Positions 21,831 through 34,262 of a stretch of 64,000 nucleotides of DNA are shown here, piece by piece. The DNA is from Megachile rotundata (lineage: Eukaryota; Arthropoda; Insecta; Hymenoptera; Megachilidae): the NCBI RefSeq assembly GCF_050947335.1, contig NC_134988.1, forward strand, positions 5,890,001 to 5,954,000, in the 5' to 3' direction. The translations under genes were made by a program, and so were the position numbers. Numbering within the stretch: the stretch's first letter is position 1; each line of letters opens with the position of its first letter. The notes under the pieces were generated by a model that was not told the DNA's origin, made no database searches, and saw only the letters and a program-made list of their open reading frames with translations.

Positions 21831-22625
21831 TCACTCCAACTAACTATTATTTATCTACTCTCATTAGTTGTGCAAAAGTTGCAACCGTGACAATGTTGTA
21901 AAACTCCTATTAGTGTAAGTAAAAGTTCTCTACGAAGTTAACAGATCCCGCTACGTGCCAGTGTCACGATTTCTGTAAACGAACGATGTATATGCCAAAT
22001 GTCTACAAGTTGTTACAGTGGTGGAATGGTTGATTCCCGTCGCCGTTTCTGTACGTAATCCCGGCAGTGTTTTCCAGAAATCGTGGATCGCAGTTTCGTC
22101 GACTAAGCGCATTTGCAAGTCGACCGCATTATAATATTCCTGGGCGAGACGAGCCGTTGGAAGACACACGGGGATCCCCATGCTACAAGGAGATATGACA
22201 CTCGTCTTGTTAGCGGTACAAGATGTCCTCATTATAGCAACTGACGGTGATGACGATGCAAGCGAGGCTGAAAGCTTGCCGTGAATTCCAAACTGCTCGG
22301 AGATGCAGCGGCACGAAGAGGTGCGAACGTCGCTGATGAGACGTAAGAAAGAAAAGCGGAGCGGGAGAGATCAAACAACCGGCGGGAAAAGAGTCGCGGG
22401 CTCGTTAAAACAACCTCTTCAGACCCGCGTCGTCCTACGAAAAACTCGATTCTTCGTTTTCGCAATTTTTGCGCTTCTTAATTGTAGAAATAATGACGTG
22501 CCCGGCTGATGTATTTGGGTCAAGTGTGAAAGAACGATTGAAAGAAAGTCGTTCATTCTTGCTTCTTTTGAAATTTTGCATTTTGTTTGTTTTCCTTCTC
22601 GCGACAATTTATAGAAACATTTTCC
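21831..22625. other. Unique island, no gene recognised
   Basis: Complex, GC-richer sequence at 21930-22520. Overlapping open frames on both strands show no recognisable family. A non-coding conserved element or an unrecognised exon remains possible. Confidence 0.4.
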
Positions 22626-22629
22626 TCGC

Positions 22630-23285
22630 GGTTTAAACTTTAAATTGATGTATCACCAGTGTTATTTTGATGCGGTTTTATGTTACGAAACCGTGTCAAA
22701 CTCTTCAAATTGCTCGCTGTTTGCTGTAATTGACGATCAGTCATTTATCTTAGAAATATTGAAGGTGTATATTAATTTTCGATGGAGTTTAATCTTTCAC
22801 GTAATATATCTCGTGGATTATTCTGAGATCATGTCATAAAATCGTTTTCGAAGCTATCTATGTAGTACAGTACATTTTACTGTTAATCGTAACTGATACC
22901 TCGCTATGAGGCCGACATCTAGCCTTGCTATATTAAGAAAATCAATGAAACGTTTATACCTTCAGTTTCCTTGAACTTTAAGCTTTACATTGATGTATCA
23001 TAAGTACCACCTAGAGGTACTCTTATATTATGAAATCGCTATAGAAGATAATTTCTTATCGGCACACATCCCTGTCCACATTAATTGATATGCGCCTTTG
23101 AGGTAAACATCCAACGATATTATATCAAGAATATAATCGAAACGTTTCTATAGTCTCTTTCTTCGAGCTTCTAGCTCTACATTAATATATTACAAGCGCT
23201 ATTTTGAAATACTTCTCTGTCATGAAATCGTATTGGAATATCACCAACCTGTGAATCGAAATAATTCCTTCCAACCATTATTACT
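22630..23285 (+). repeat. ~185-bp dispersed tandem repeat, locus 1 (plus)
   Basis: About three diverged monomers. Conserved blocks are GAGGCCGACATCTAGCC, AAGCTTTACATTGATGTATC (22980; variant at 23172) and TTATGAAATCG / GTCATGAAATCGT. Monomers are about 190 bp apart. Confidence 0.8.
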
Positions 23286-23930
23286 TTCATACTTCCTTAA
23301 TATTTAACCCACAACGAATTAGTAATGTAACTATCAAAGTAATTGGCAATAAATAAGATATGAGCATCGAGAAATTAATTGTATTAAAAAGGAAATATGT
23401 CAGAATACATAGTCGCGGCTTCCTGTTTCTTATCTTTCTCTGTCTGCACGAGCGCGGGCCGAGAGTCAGTTGCAAAATCGAAGTTATCGCTAGGACGAGG
23501 AAAATGTCGCTTTTAATATCCCGTATCTGTTAGATCTTGAACTGTTCGGCGTCCCGCAGGGAGACACACACAGGTCCGCCTGTTTCCTTAGCCGAATGAA
23601 CTATGCTTTCCAGAGGAACTTTGTTTCCCCGCGATAACATTCCGAAGTTAAAGGGTTCTCTGTCTCTTTGCCGTGATAACGATCGCCCTTTTCACCCCTC
23701 TTTGCTCCTTATCTTAGCCGGCGATTCACGAGCCCGATTGAAGAATATAAGCGCGAGTATCGCGTGAGCCTTTGATTTCGTTACTCTGCCCATCAGATTG
23801 CGCCACGTTTCTGACTTACAGAAGCTGTGAAATACCTTTGACCGATTATTTTTTTCTCTTATTTAATGCTTTTATAGAGAACGATACTAATTTCGCATTG
23901 TATTTCGACAGGTTCTACTTCTGACGCGCT
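23286..23930. other. Unique island, nothing recognised
   Basis: GC-richer non-repetitive sequence at 23490-23830. No coding exon could be supported. Confidence 0.4.
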
Positions 23931-25030
23931 ACTTTCTACACAGGTTTGAGTTTTAACTATTTGTAGCGACGGAAAGTTTTAAAAACGCGTTGTGTTCTCG
24001 ACAATTTCTCATTTAGATGCGTTGTGTCCGCGAGGAGTTGTCATTTCGATTTGTTGTGTTCTGAGTAAGTTTTAATTTTGACGCATTGTGCTGACAAATT
24101 CAACTTTCAACGAATTTTAATTTCGATGCGTTGTGTTCCTAAGAACTTTCAATTTCGACGCGTTATGTTCTTGACAAATTCTATTGAATGTTAAATTTGA
24201 TGCGTTGTGTTCTCAAAATATTTTTCTCTCGTGCACTCAACAAATTTTATTTCGGACGCGTTGTGTTCCGATAGAATTTTAATTTCGATGCGTTGTGTTC
24301 TTGACAACTTTCAATTTCGACGCGTTGTGTTGTTGACAAATTCTATCGAATATTGAATTCGATGCGTTGTGTCCTCAAAATATTTTTCTTTCAACGCGTT
24401 TTGCAGTCAACAAATTTTATTTTTGACGCGTTGTGTTCCGATTGAATTTTAATTTCGATGCGTTGTGTTCTCGACAACTTTCAATTTCGATGCGTTGTGT
24501 CCTCAACGAGTTGCATTCTTAATAATTTATATTCTCAATGCGTTGAACTCGTTGACGCGTTGTAGTCTCAGCATTATGTTCCCAACGAGTTCCATTTCGA
24601 CGCGTTGTGTTCTCTATGCGTCTAAGCTTCAGTGCATTGAACTCTGCATATATCGTACTTCCTTTGCATTATATTTTCGATGAGTTCCAGTACCGTTTTG
24701 TGTTTTTGGTGCGTTGTGTTCTCCATGAATTTTAATTTTGAAACGTCATATACTCCATGTGATGTGTTTTCAACGCGTTATATTTTTGACACATTGAACT
24801 TTCGATGCGTTGTGTTCTTCTAGATTCTTTTCCTATCACGTGGTATTGTCAATGAATTCTAAACTCATTCTCTTATTAAACTCTGCTCTTAGTAGTTTCT
24901 GATTTCAACACATTACACTCTCGATGCATCGTGTTTTAATATTTCATTTCACATTATGTTCTCACATCATTATGAACGTGTTGTGTACCTATCGCGTCAC
25001 ATTCTTAAAGCGTTGTATTCCCAGCCTTGC
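23931..25030. repeat. 16-bp repeat array (ATGCGTTGTGTTCTCG type) with ~162-bp higher-order unit
   Basis: Words such as ATGCGTTGTGTTCTCG, ACAACTTTCAATTTCG and ACAAATTTTATTTTTG alternate. A higher-order block starting ATGCGTTGTGT(T/C)CTCAAAATA lies at 24200 and 24362, 162 bp apart. The array decays after about 24840. Confidence 0.85.
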
Positions 25031-26220
25031 ATCGCACTCCATTTCCAGCGAACCAAACGCTCATTAATCATTCGAATATTAAGAGCGCAAAATCGTCTGA
25101 ATAATCGTGCAGTCAGAAGTAACCCAGTTTTCCCATCGTTCAACCGAGTAATCATTTATGAAGCCGATTCGGAGCAAGATTACCCTGATATATCATTATT
25201 TACAGATCAATGGCTATTTCTTAAATGAACCGTAGAAAGGTTCCTTTTATATCGATTCCTCGTTCAATTCAATTCTCGATTCGTTCCTTTCTCGGGCTGT
25301 ACATAAATGAAAAGATAAGACACGGAACGGGGGCAGCGAATTAAAAAATAATAACAATAAGAGAGAGAACAGTGGGTGATATTATCGCTCGACGACGTAT
25401 AACTGTTGGAAACGATTCATAAGGAAGAATAACCGTGTTCGTCGACGGGGTAAATATCCGGCTTTAACGAAGCAACGGATAGTATCGATCGTCCGCGGTA
25501 TCTCCTTCCCGCGTCACTAATCCTAAATAAGGTTTATAAAATAAAGTAGAACGAGTCTGTGGAGATCGATAACCTAGGGGGAATAGTAAAGGTTATTCTG
25601 GGCTCACCTGAGATTCCCCGATATGGTCGGAGGTAATACTTTCTTGCCATCGCGAGACCTCTCCGTTCTTCCCACTCGAGACCGCTTCATACTTTCTTCA
25701 TCTTTAATAGAATCTTCTCATAATTTATTCAAAATTCTTTGTGCCCCGAACTATAATTGTTCACGTACTAGGAAATTCTTATCGGTTTCTCTATTATGAT
25801 CTCCTTCGTCTTCGACGCTGCAAATAAAAGCACGTATGCAATAATCTTTTGCCTGTCGTAATTATACTTGTTATTTACACAAAGTCTACTGAAACTTGTT
25901 ACTTGTAAAAATTATAAATAACCGCGATAATTTTAGTGCTGTTTACATATGTGAACATCTTTTATGAACGAATATGTATTTTTTTTTAAATATTTACAAT
26001 AATATAATTGCATTCATTCAAGTAAGTTTGTTTAATTTAATTTAATCTAATTTACATTTAATTTAATTTAATTTATACTCGAGATCTATATAATATCTAG
26101 TTAACATCTATAATACATACTTGTTTTATTGCTACCTAACGATATTATTAAAATTAACAATATACTAACATGCTAGGTACGATGTAACAATACAAACGAA
26201 GTATAAATTTGCAATTCTGT
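25031..26220. other. Unique sequence grading to AT-rich
   Basis: 25040-25720 is complex with no recognised exon. 25900-26220 is AT-rich and includes a short (TTTAA)n run at about 26030-26075. Confidence 0.4.
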
Positions 26221-27372
26221 CTCCAGCAAACCAAAAGTAAACTTCAGGTTCTTCAGGAAATTTACTTACCCGTTTAACCGGTCCATTCATATTTTAGTCG
26301 CCGGCCATTTTCGTAAACGCGTCTACTATACGTAATTGAGCGTACGTAAGAGGAATAATGTTGTTCTTGCCGGTGAAGTCTGGCAGTCCTGTGTATTTCA
26401 GCGTTTCGCACGTGCTCATATTTTATTCGATACCGTTCCACAATATCCTGGTTGTTTTCAGCAATTTCCCGTTTCCCGCCAACTAGAGCGGAAAAAAAAA
26501 CAATCCGTTCCAACCACGTTGAAATTACCAACTATTTGATTCATTTCATGCTACACCGAATCACTGACGTGCGAACCTTTTACACGGATATTATTTTTAT
26601 GAAAATTTGAATATCATCGGTGTTTTCAACGAGAATGTCGAACCGTGCGACGCACTTTCCGCCATTGCGATTCGTAATAATTCGAATGTTTTGCAGTACT
26701 CTTCACTGCTTCACGAATTTAACGAAATTCTTCTAAGAGTTAATTCTGAAGACTACTCTTCGATAAGTCATCGAGAGTTCAAAGAAAGCCGCACCCTCAC
26801 CTCCCGCATTACTCACACCAAGTAGAGGAATTAAAAAAAGCGACGCATCTTTCACTCTCTAACGCTTAATCCCTCATGTTAGATCACCTCTATGAATCTT
26901 ATCCGAGATACCACTTGGTCGTAGTTAAATCTCATCGATCAGAACCACACACCGGTTCAGAATACTGTCCCGGCAGATGGTTCGAGACCCGGTTCTTGAG
27001 GCCTGCACGCGCGTGTACGCGCACAGTTTTCACGAACCGAGTGTGATTTAGTATATGTACCGGGCGATATCGCAAAGCACACCGGTTGCCGAGATTTTCT
27101 CATCGTTGGATCCCTCGGGCCAGCTTCTCATTACCCCTTGCCGATGCCGCGTATCATGGGTCTCGTGATGCCGAGGATGTGCTCGTAATCGTAGCTCCGG
27201 TCCGCAACAAAGGAATTGTTATTAAACGACGCGGAAGGTGGAGGATGACCCTCGTGGACAGTTCCCGAGAGGAGAAACGGATACGTTCAATTATATCCAC
27301 CACGGGGCCATTTTGTGTCGAGAATTTATTAAACGTTTACACTGTATTTCCTAGGCTTAAGGCTATAAAATG
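26221..27372. other. Unique island, no gene recognised
   Basis: Complex sequence with several short open frames (26274-26531, 26607-26825, 27086-27373), none of recognisable similarity. The section around 26940-27130 is the most GC-rich. Confidence 0.4.
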
Positions 27373-28258
27373 ATGCACTACATGCAACATTTTCAAGTAT
27401 TTTCACGTTCTAGTATCGTAATAGATGTTAACTATCTAATGTAAGTGCTTCTTAATTTTCGTAAAAATTGATACGTTGCTTTGAGGCCGACGGATGGATA
27501 CTTTATATGAGGCATATCGACGAAACATTTATACAGTCCTTTTCTGCACACTTTAAGCTTTACATTGATGTATTACAAGTGTTGCTTTGAGTCATGAAAT
27601 TTTATTTGAAATTAAACAATATGACAGATATTCGTGTTTGCAATATATGATAAGTGATGCATCATTTACTGTAACGACTAATCTAACTGTTTTCGATTAA
27701 AGATATAGATGAAAGGATTGAGTAGTCATCTTCTTTAGACTTCAAACTTTAAATTGATATATCATATGTGTAATTTTGAAGTACTTTTACGTTACGAAAT
27801 CTTGTGAGACTCTAAATATCTTGAAATCGCTAATCGTTCGCTAACAGCGATATTGAGTTAACAATATTGATTAAGCATTTACGTACGTATTCCAAGAATA
27901 GTTTAAGCTTAATAATTTTCGATTTTTAGGTACTTTGACATCCCATAATCGTGTTATACATTAACTATTTAATACAACACTTTTCGCTTACAGTAATTGA
28001 TACGTAGCTTTAAGGCCTATAACCAGTCATTTTTTGTTGGGAGTATTGATTAGCCATTTACACAGTGATTTTTAGCAAACCTCAATATTTAAATTGATAT
28101 ATTACAACTACTATTTTGCAATAATTTTATATCATGAAACATAAAATACCACCGTTTGTAGTAATTGATAGCTTGAGGCCGATAATCATCCATTTTCTGC
28201 TACGAATATCGATTAAATGTTCATATGCTCATTTTCAGCAAGCTTCAAGCTTAAAAAG
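27373..28258 (+). repeat. ~185-bp dispersed tandem repeat, locus 2 (plus)
   Basis: About four to five diverged monomers with TTGAGGCCGAC (27481), TTTAAGGCCTATAACCAG, CTTGAGGCCGATAATCA, and AAGCTTTACATTGATGTATT at 27549 with later variants near 27735 and 28088. The array ends abruptly in a partial AAGCTT block where the mariner element begins. Confidence 0.82.
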
Positions 28259-28259
28259 A

Positions 28260-29180
28260 ACACATCACTCAATAAGTCTCCGGTCTAACTAAGAAAAACA
28301 AATTTTTTTTTAGAAATTCCACTTTAATCATCAATATACTTTCCTTCAAGTGTGATACATTGATTCCAACGCTCCTCTAACTTTTCAATTCCCTTTATAT
28401 TAAACGATTTGTCTTTGCCCCCAAAATAAGCTTCAGTTTCCGCAATCACTTCTTCATTTGAGCCAAATTTCTTTCCCTGGAGTATTTTTTTCATATCTGC
28501 AAAGAGCCAGTAGTCGCTGGGGTCCAAATCTGGGGAGTACGGTGTGTGGGGAAACAATTCAAAACGTAATTCATTCAATTGAACCATCGTGTTTATCGAC
28601 TTGTGACACGACGCATTGCCTTCGTGAAACAGCAAACGCGGCACCCACTTTGAAAGTAATTTGCACATGCCCAAATTTTCATGCAAAATTATGAAGACAC
28701 TACTTTCTGATATCTTCAAGGCATCAGTTATCTCACACAACTTAAGTTTGCGGCCCTTTAAAACTATTTTGTGGACATTTTTTATGTTTTCCGGAACGAC
28801 TGCTGATTTTGGGCAACCAGAGCGCTCAGCATCATCGGTGCTTGTATGGCCACGTTTAAATTCAGCATACCAGTCAATGATAGTTGATTTCCCTGGTGCA
28901 GAGTCCCTATTATGCTTATCAAGTCACTTTTTGGCTTCAACAGTATTTTTTTCGATTAAAAAACAGTGTTTAATCAACACACGAAATTCCTTTCTATCCA
29001 TTGTCTTCAAAATTACGAAACTGGGGGTACTAAAATGACTGTAACTTCTAAACTATTGGTCAGAATACCATGAAATTTTGACACGTACTGTTTGAAGGTT
29101 AGTATTATTCGAAAATAACGTGGGTCTGTCACCAGTGTCGCCATATATGTGTCAGACCGGGGACTTATTGAGTGACGTGT
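28260..29180 (-). mobile_element. Defective mariner-family DNA transposon
   Basis: About 0.92 kb flanked by imperfect terminal inverted repeats of about 27 bp sharing AGACCGGRGACTTATTGAGT (left end 28260-28286 in reverse complement, right end 29154-29180). The dinucleotide TA follows the right end as expected for mariner targets, but the left flanking bases are GA, so the duplication has decayed or the boundary is a base or two off. Full-length mariners are about 1.3 kb, so this copy has lost an internal part and cannot be autonomous. Confidence 0.9.
28324..29001 (-). pseudogene. Mariner transposase remnant, DD34D type
   Basis: Reads from ATG at 29001 in one frame to a stop at 28324 (226 codons, against about 345 residues usual). 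The N-terminal DNA-binding part is present but broken by an in-frame TGA after the first 26 codons, at a site where relatives have tryptophan. After KWVPRLL the frame jumps directly to FHEGNASCHKS, so roughly 120 residues with the first catalytic aspartate (WDE or DET region) are deleted in frame. The second catalytic aspartate (family FHQDNAP) is glycine here. The third, in SPDLDPSDYWLF, is retained. The protein is inactive on three separate counts. Confidence 0.93.
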
Positions 29181-30149
29181 TATTTGGATATTTGGAGTGA
29201 TCACGCAATCTCGTTAGAACCGTTGTATCAATACGCCAATAGTTCACATGGCAGCTGTAACTCATTATGAAGTAATAACAGCGAACCTTTTCTTTTCCAT
29301 TATATTTTCGAGCAGACCATAATCACCGTGAAGTTCTGAGCAGCTCAACCCAAACAAGCAATTTCAACTCTGTTCCCCAATAATAAAATCGATTTTAACT
29401 CCACCCTCCTCGCTCCCGATCTCGTTAAGAACCGGTCATTAAAAAAAAACACACACACAAATAAGAAAGGAAATATAGAAGCTTCCGAATCTTCGATAAT
29501 TCCCGGGACCGAATTCGATGGAGTCGATAATCATGGCTGAAATACGAGTCTCCAAAGGAGGTTAGGTGTTTTTAAGAGTCCTTAATGAGAGAGCGCTGCT
29601 GACTGGTTTTAACATAAAATATCTATCTTAACGAGAATCCAAGGATAATTGCTGGTGCTTTGACGTTTGAAAGACGTGCGCGTCTTTCTTTTCTATTATT
29701 GCATTCTTTCGCTCGTTCTTCCGTTTCCTTTTCCACGTCAATTTGCAGAAACATACGTCCGAGTACTTAGATAAACGATCATTAAGGAGAACGGTCTTAC
29801 GTACCAGTTCTACGGAGAGAGAGAGAGAGAGAGAGTGGGAGAGAGAACTCATTAGTACCGGAAAGTGTCAGGATTCGTATGGTCGAAAGACAGTTACGGT
29901 TCGACAAACTTCACTTCCTGTCGTTGAACGTTTCTTCCAAAGGATTAATCGTGAAACTGTATCGAAATGGTTAACCGTTTGTGTATCTTTACTTTTATCG
30001 GGGAAAGTCAGATGAGCTCTTTTATTATCGCGAGCAAATTGAATATTTATAATTTCACGGATGGCAGTGGGAAATTGAGCTTGTGAGGCCATGTCGCGGG
30101 TAATTCTGTGCATTGATGATTAGCCATCTTCTACGTATAGGTGCATGAA
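29181..30149. other. Unique island with GA and CA microsatellites
   Basis: Contains (CA)n at about 29449-29458 and (GA)n at about 29813-29834. Open frames on both strands (29628-30113) have no recognisable similarity. Confidence 0.4.
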
Positions 30150-31345
30150 ATTACTCTGACTTTATACGTATTTTGAGATTTGAGTTTTTGACTTTCTGCA
30201 TTTTTGGTTCGAAAATTTGAAAACTCAGAAGAAACTTAAAATTTTTATTTTCTAAATTTTCTCTGCATTTCAAAATTTGCAAATTTCCTAATTTCCCAAT
30301 TTTCCAATTCCCCAATTTCAAAATTTCCATATCCACAAATTTCCAATTCTCTAAATCTCCAAATTTTCCAATTTTCCAGTCTCCCAATTTCTCAATTTCC
30401 CAATTTCCCTATTTCCCTATTTCCCAATTTCCATATTTCCATATTTCCATATTACCATATTTCCAAATTTTCAAATATTCAAATTTTCAAATATTCAAAT
30501 TTTCAAATATTCAAATTTCCAAATTTCCAAATATTCAAATTTCTAAATTTCCGAATTTCCAAATATTCAAATTTCTAAATTTCCGAATTCCCAAATTTCC
30601 CCATGTCCAAATTCCCAAATTTCCCCATTTCCAAATTTCCAAATTTCCAAATTTCCAAATGACCGAATTTCCCAATTTCCATATATCCAAATTTTTAAAT
30701 ATTCAAATATTCAAATATTCAAATTTCCAAATTTCCAAATTTCCATATTTCTATATTTCCAAATTTCCAAATTTCCAAATTTCCAAATTTCCAAATTCCC
30801 AAATTTCCAAATTTCCAAATTCCCAAATTTCCCCATTTCTAAATTTCCAAATTCCCAAATGTCCGAATTTCCCAATTTCCCAATTTTCTAATTTCCCAAT
30901 TTCCATATATCCAAATTTTCAAATATTCAAATATTCAAATATTCAAATTTCCAAATTTCCATATTTCCATATTTGTCAAATTTCCAAATTTCCAAATTTC
31001 CAAATTCCCAAATTTCCCCATTTCCAAATTCCCAAATTTCCCCATTTCCAAATTTCCAAATGTTCAAATTTCCAAATTTCCAAATTTCCAAATTTCCAAA
31101 TTTCCAAATTTCCAAATTTCCAAATGTCCGAATTTCCCAATGTCCCAATTTCCCAATGTCCCAATTTCCCAATGTCCCAATTTCCCAATTTCCCAATTTC
31201 CGAATTTAAAAATTTCCATATCCACAAATCTCCAATTCTCTAAATCTCCAAATTTCGCAATTTTGCAATTTTCCAGTCTCCCAATTTCCCAATTTCCCAA
31301 TTCCCAAATCTCCAAATTTCCCAAATTAAAAATTTGAAACCCTTC
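30150..31345. repeat. Octamer array (AAATTTCC)n with nested higher-order copies
   Basis: Pyrimidine-rich on the plus strand: AAATTTCC, CAATTTCC, AAATATTC and AAATTCCC words. Blocks recur at larger scale: TCCATATCCACAAATYTCCA with its following 80 bases occurs near 30325 and 31215, and GTCCGAATTTCCCAATTTCC-type blocks near 30660, 30860 and 31125. Long open frames on both strands (up to 194 codons at 30659-31243) come from reading an 8-bp unit, which gives the same octapeptide in every frame. Confidence 0.92.
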
Positions 31346-31869
31346 AAATAAGAGAAAAGATTCCACTACCCCTTAATCCACTTAAACTCCTCATTCGTCC
31401 AAACAAAAAGCTGAATTACTAAAACAATTCGTACGGTTGAATTATTCATATAAAATTACTAACACGATAAAAGCTCGTCGAAACGTTTATCGAATTTATA
31501 AGAAAAATTGTTATAGGGTGTTCATTCTTGATGCCGTTTGCAACTGGAATTTCCGGAAGCATCATCTTTAATCCACGAAATCGTTTACGTCCACGTAAGT
31601 ACGTGGAAGAGAAGAGATACCCGGTCGCATTTCTCTTCGGGTCTTATCTGGAATCTTGGCGCCAGTAGCTGGCTACGAGCGGAAGGTGAAGCACAAGCAA
31701 GTAAGAAAAAGGTTTCTTCTCGTCGGAGACGAAAGAGGAAGGGACGCTGGAAGAAATTACTCGCTTGAAAGACGTGAAGGGTACACACGGCTGGAAATTA
31801 AGCTTCTATTAACTTTTACGGTATCGCTGCATTTATTACAATATTAGTAGTGGTACAAGATGCCACACT
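31346..31869. other. Unique island, nothing recognised
   Basis: Non-repetitive; includes short overlapping open frames at 31538-31847 without recognisable similarity. Confidence 0.4.
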
Positions 31870-32790
31870 CGAATTCGAATGCATATTTCGAATTTTGAGT
31901 ATCTACTGTTAATATATAGGTGGAACAAAAATGAGATGCAGAGATTTTAAAGTCGTTTCAAAGGATTAAACGTGATTGAAACTATCGAAAACGATACCAA
32001 ACACAATTATTGTTGATTTCGCGACGACTGACGTCGATAACGAACAACTATTGTCGTTAACGATGAGTTATAGAGCTTTCAACGTGCTCCCAGTCGATTC
32101 TATGTGTCGAAAATTATCGAAAACGATACCAAACGGATTTTCATCGATTCGAAGATCGACGTCGTCGACGACAGGTTTCTTCAGATCGCCGCCAAAATCT
32201 GTACAGCAAATTTAGGCTGTCTCACGAGACTACCCTCAAAATTTCAGGTCAAAGGATCCAAACTTGTGGTCTGTAACGTGGTACAGACAAACAAATAGAT
32301 AAACAAACAAATGTAGGTCAAGTTGTCCCAGGAGCCTAACTACATTTGGCAACTAGTTCTATAACGTTGTTGTACATACTAAATTTCTGTGTGTTACATC
32401 GACATGTACTGAGTTAGTTTAGGTTAGATTTGGTTAAAAGACCATGTGTTATACAGTTATGTCTTCGGATACCATGTGTAATATGTTAAGTGTGAGGATA
32501 GCATGTGTTATAAGATCAAGTGTTACGACATCATATGTTGTTTAGTAGAATATTAGATCATCATATTCTACAGTAAGTTGTTGCATTGTTAAGCGTTGTG
32601 TTCCCAATCACTTGATTTCTCGATGCATTGAGTGTTCAGAGCGTTGTATTTTTTACGCATTGAGTTCACAGAGGTATGTTCACAGTGCATTGAGTTCTTG
32701 ACGCATTCTGTTTTCATCGTTTTGAGCTCTTGCTGCGTTGAATTATTTTCGTGTGAAATTATTGGTGCTTTGAATTCTTGGCGCGTTGAG
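31870..32790 (+). repeat. Dispersed ~0.85-kb element, copy 2, with 30-bp repeat insertion
   Basis: Same orientation and near-identical core to 17610-18480. It differs by an extra stretch at about 32449-32570 made of four roughly 30-bp units (CCATGTGTTATA..., CCATGTGTAATATG..., GCATGTGTTATAAG..., TCATATGTTG...), where copy 1 has a single ACCATGTGTTATAG. After it the copies realign at AGTAAGYTGTTGYATTGTTA. Confidence 0.85.
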
Positions 32791-33215
32791 TTCCTAGCGC
32801 TTTGAGTTCCTGACGCGTTGAGTTCCTCGTGCGTTGTGTTCTTGACGTGTTGTGTTCCTGACGCTTTGGATACCTGACGCGTTGAGTTCCTGACACGTTG
32901 AGTTTTTGTTGCATTCAGTTTCTAACGCGTTAAATTCGTGGCATGTTGAGTTCCTGACGCGTTGAGTTCCTGACGCGTTGTGTTCTTGACGTGTTGAGTT
33001 CCTGACGCGTTGAGTTCCTGATACGTTGAGTTTTTGTTGCATTATATTCTCAACACTTTGAATTTTCCATGCGTTCAGTTATCGATGAATTGCATTCCCA
33101 GCATGTCGAGATATTCGCTCATTATATTTTCGGTATGTTTGATTTTGGACGCATTGAAATTTTGATGCATTCAATTCTTATCGCGTTAAGTTTTTCATTC
33201 TCAAATTTGTAAGTA
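32791..33215. repeat. 16-bp repeat array (ACGCGTTGAGTTCCTG type)
   Basis: 16-mers GCGCGTTGAGTTCCTA (32781) and ACGCGTTGAGTTCCTG (33005) lie exactly 14 units apart. The 3' tail (33045-33250: TCAGTTATCGATGAATTG, TTCGCTCATTATATTTTCGG, TCTAAATTTGCAAATCTG) is homologous to the tail of the larger array at 37265-37475. Confidence 0.88.
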
Positions 33216-34262
33216 TCCAACATTCTAAATTTGCAAATCTGTGAACAGAAACTGACTCGTATTCATCTGTATATTTAATTATTCTGATGAAATTGTTTCT
33301 GATTTTAATTGCTTTAGTGAGCCGTGTTCATTCACTGATGTTTAATTCTCTCCAATTCACTTTTCCATTTTTCAAAATACATTTTATTATTATTGATTGC
33401 GATGAAATTTATAACTTGAGTATTATAAAAAATAATAATCGAAACTTACGAGAGCTGCAATTCATAAAATACTCCTAATACGATTGCATCAAGCTGTGGC
33501 GATACCGGCTATGTTAAAAAATGTACAAAAGACTACAACGATCGATGCACGTCAAGTTATTAACAATTATCGTTGAAAAGTGAATAACCAAAAAGTTTCG
33601 AAATGCAAACGGTGTAGTTTTTGTTATCGAAACGAAATGTAAACTTTTTATTATTGAAAATATTAAATGATTTAAATCTCCGCGTAGCGTGGAGGAACGT
33701 GAATTTTACGCATACGTCAATTAACGGTTTTCAGTGCCGTTAACTCGTCATTCCGACCTCGCGAATCCTGTATTATTCCCGTGTCAATTAAAATGTTTTG
33801 TTTCAACAATGGGAACAAAAGACAAAGTGGTAAATGAATTGGATGTCGGTGAAATTTCAAACGAAGCAGCACGCTGTGGGATATTCTATCCGAAAATCGA
33901 TGCTTCACGGTGCAAAAGGATATATAAAAGGTCAATTGATAGGCCATCATCAGAGTTCATTAACCTACACTGTGTTATTCGTAAATAATGTAATGTTGCA
34001 TAATAAGTGATTGATCTTTCCCTCGAAAATTTCATCGTTCCATCATTTATATTTTGATTAGACGGGAAACATGTTCGCCAATATGGACCACGTTGTTTTA
34101 TTAAAATACATGGTCGTAATTGTTAACGAATATCTTCGTAAAAGGATAATTTATGAAATGATGAATAAAATACGTTTTATCTGAATATTTTACTTATCTT
34201 TATGTTCATGTTAATATTTTATATTGATTACTTATTGTGAACTGCATACATTTTAGTTTTAT
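33216..34262. other. Unique sequence, no gene recognised
   Basis: AT-rich with a more complex part at 33480-34000. Opposing open frames at 33717-33988 show no recognisable similarity. Confidence 0.4.

Noticed and set aside
26979..26989. GGTTCGAGACC, a match to the tRNA B-box
   Set aside because: The flanking bases cannot form a T-stem and no matching A-box or acceptor stem was found.
28458..29038. Plus-strand frames of 78 and 125 codons over the mariner relic
   Set aside because: Antisense shadows of the transposase remnant.
30659..31243. 194-codon plus-strand open frame with repeated FQISKFPN octapeptides, and minus-strand counterparts
   Set aside because: An 8-bp tandem unit without stops is open in all frames and yields the same octapeptide, so its length has no coding meaning.
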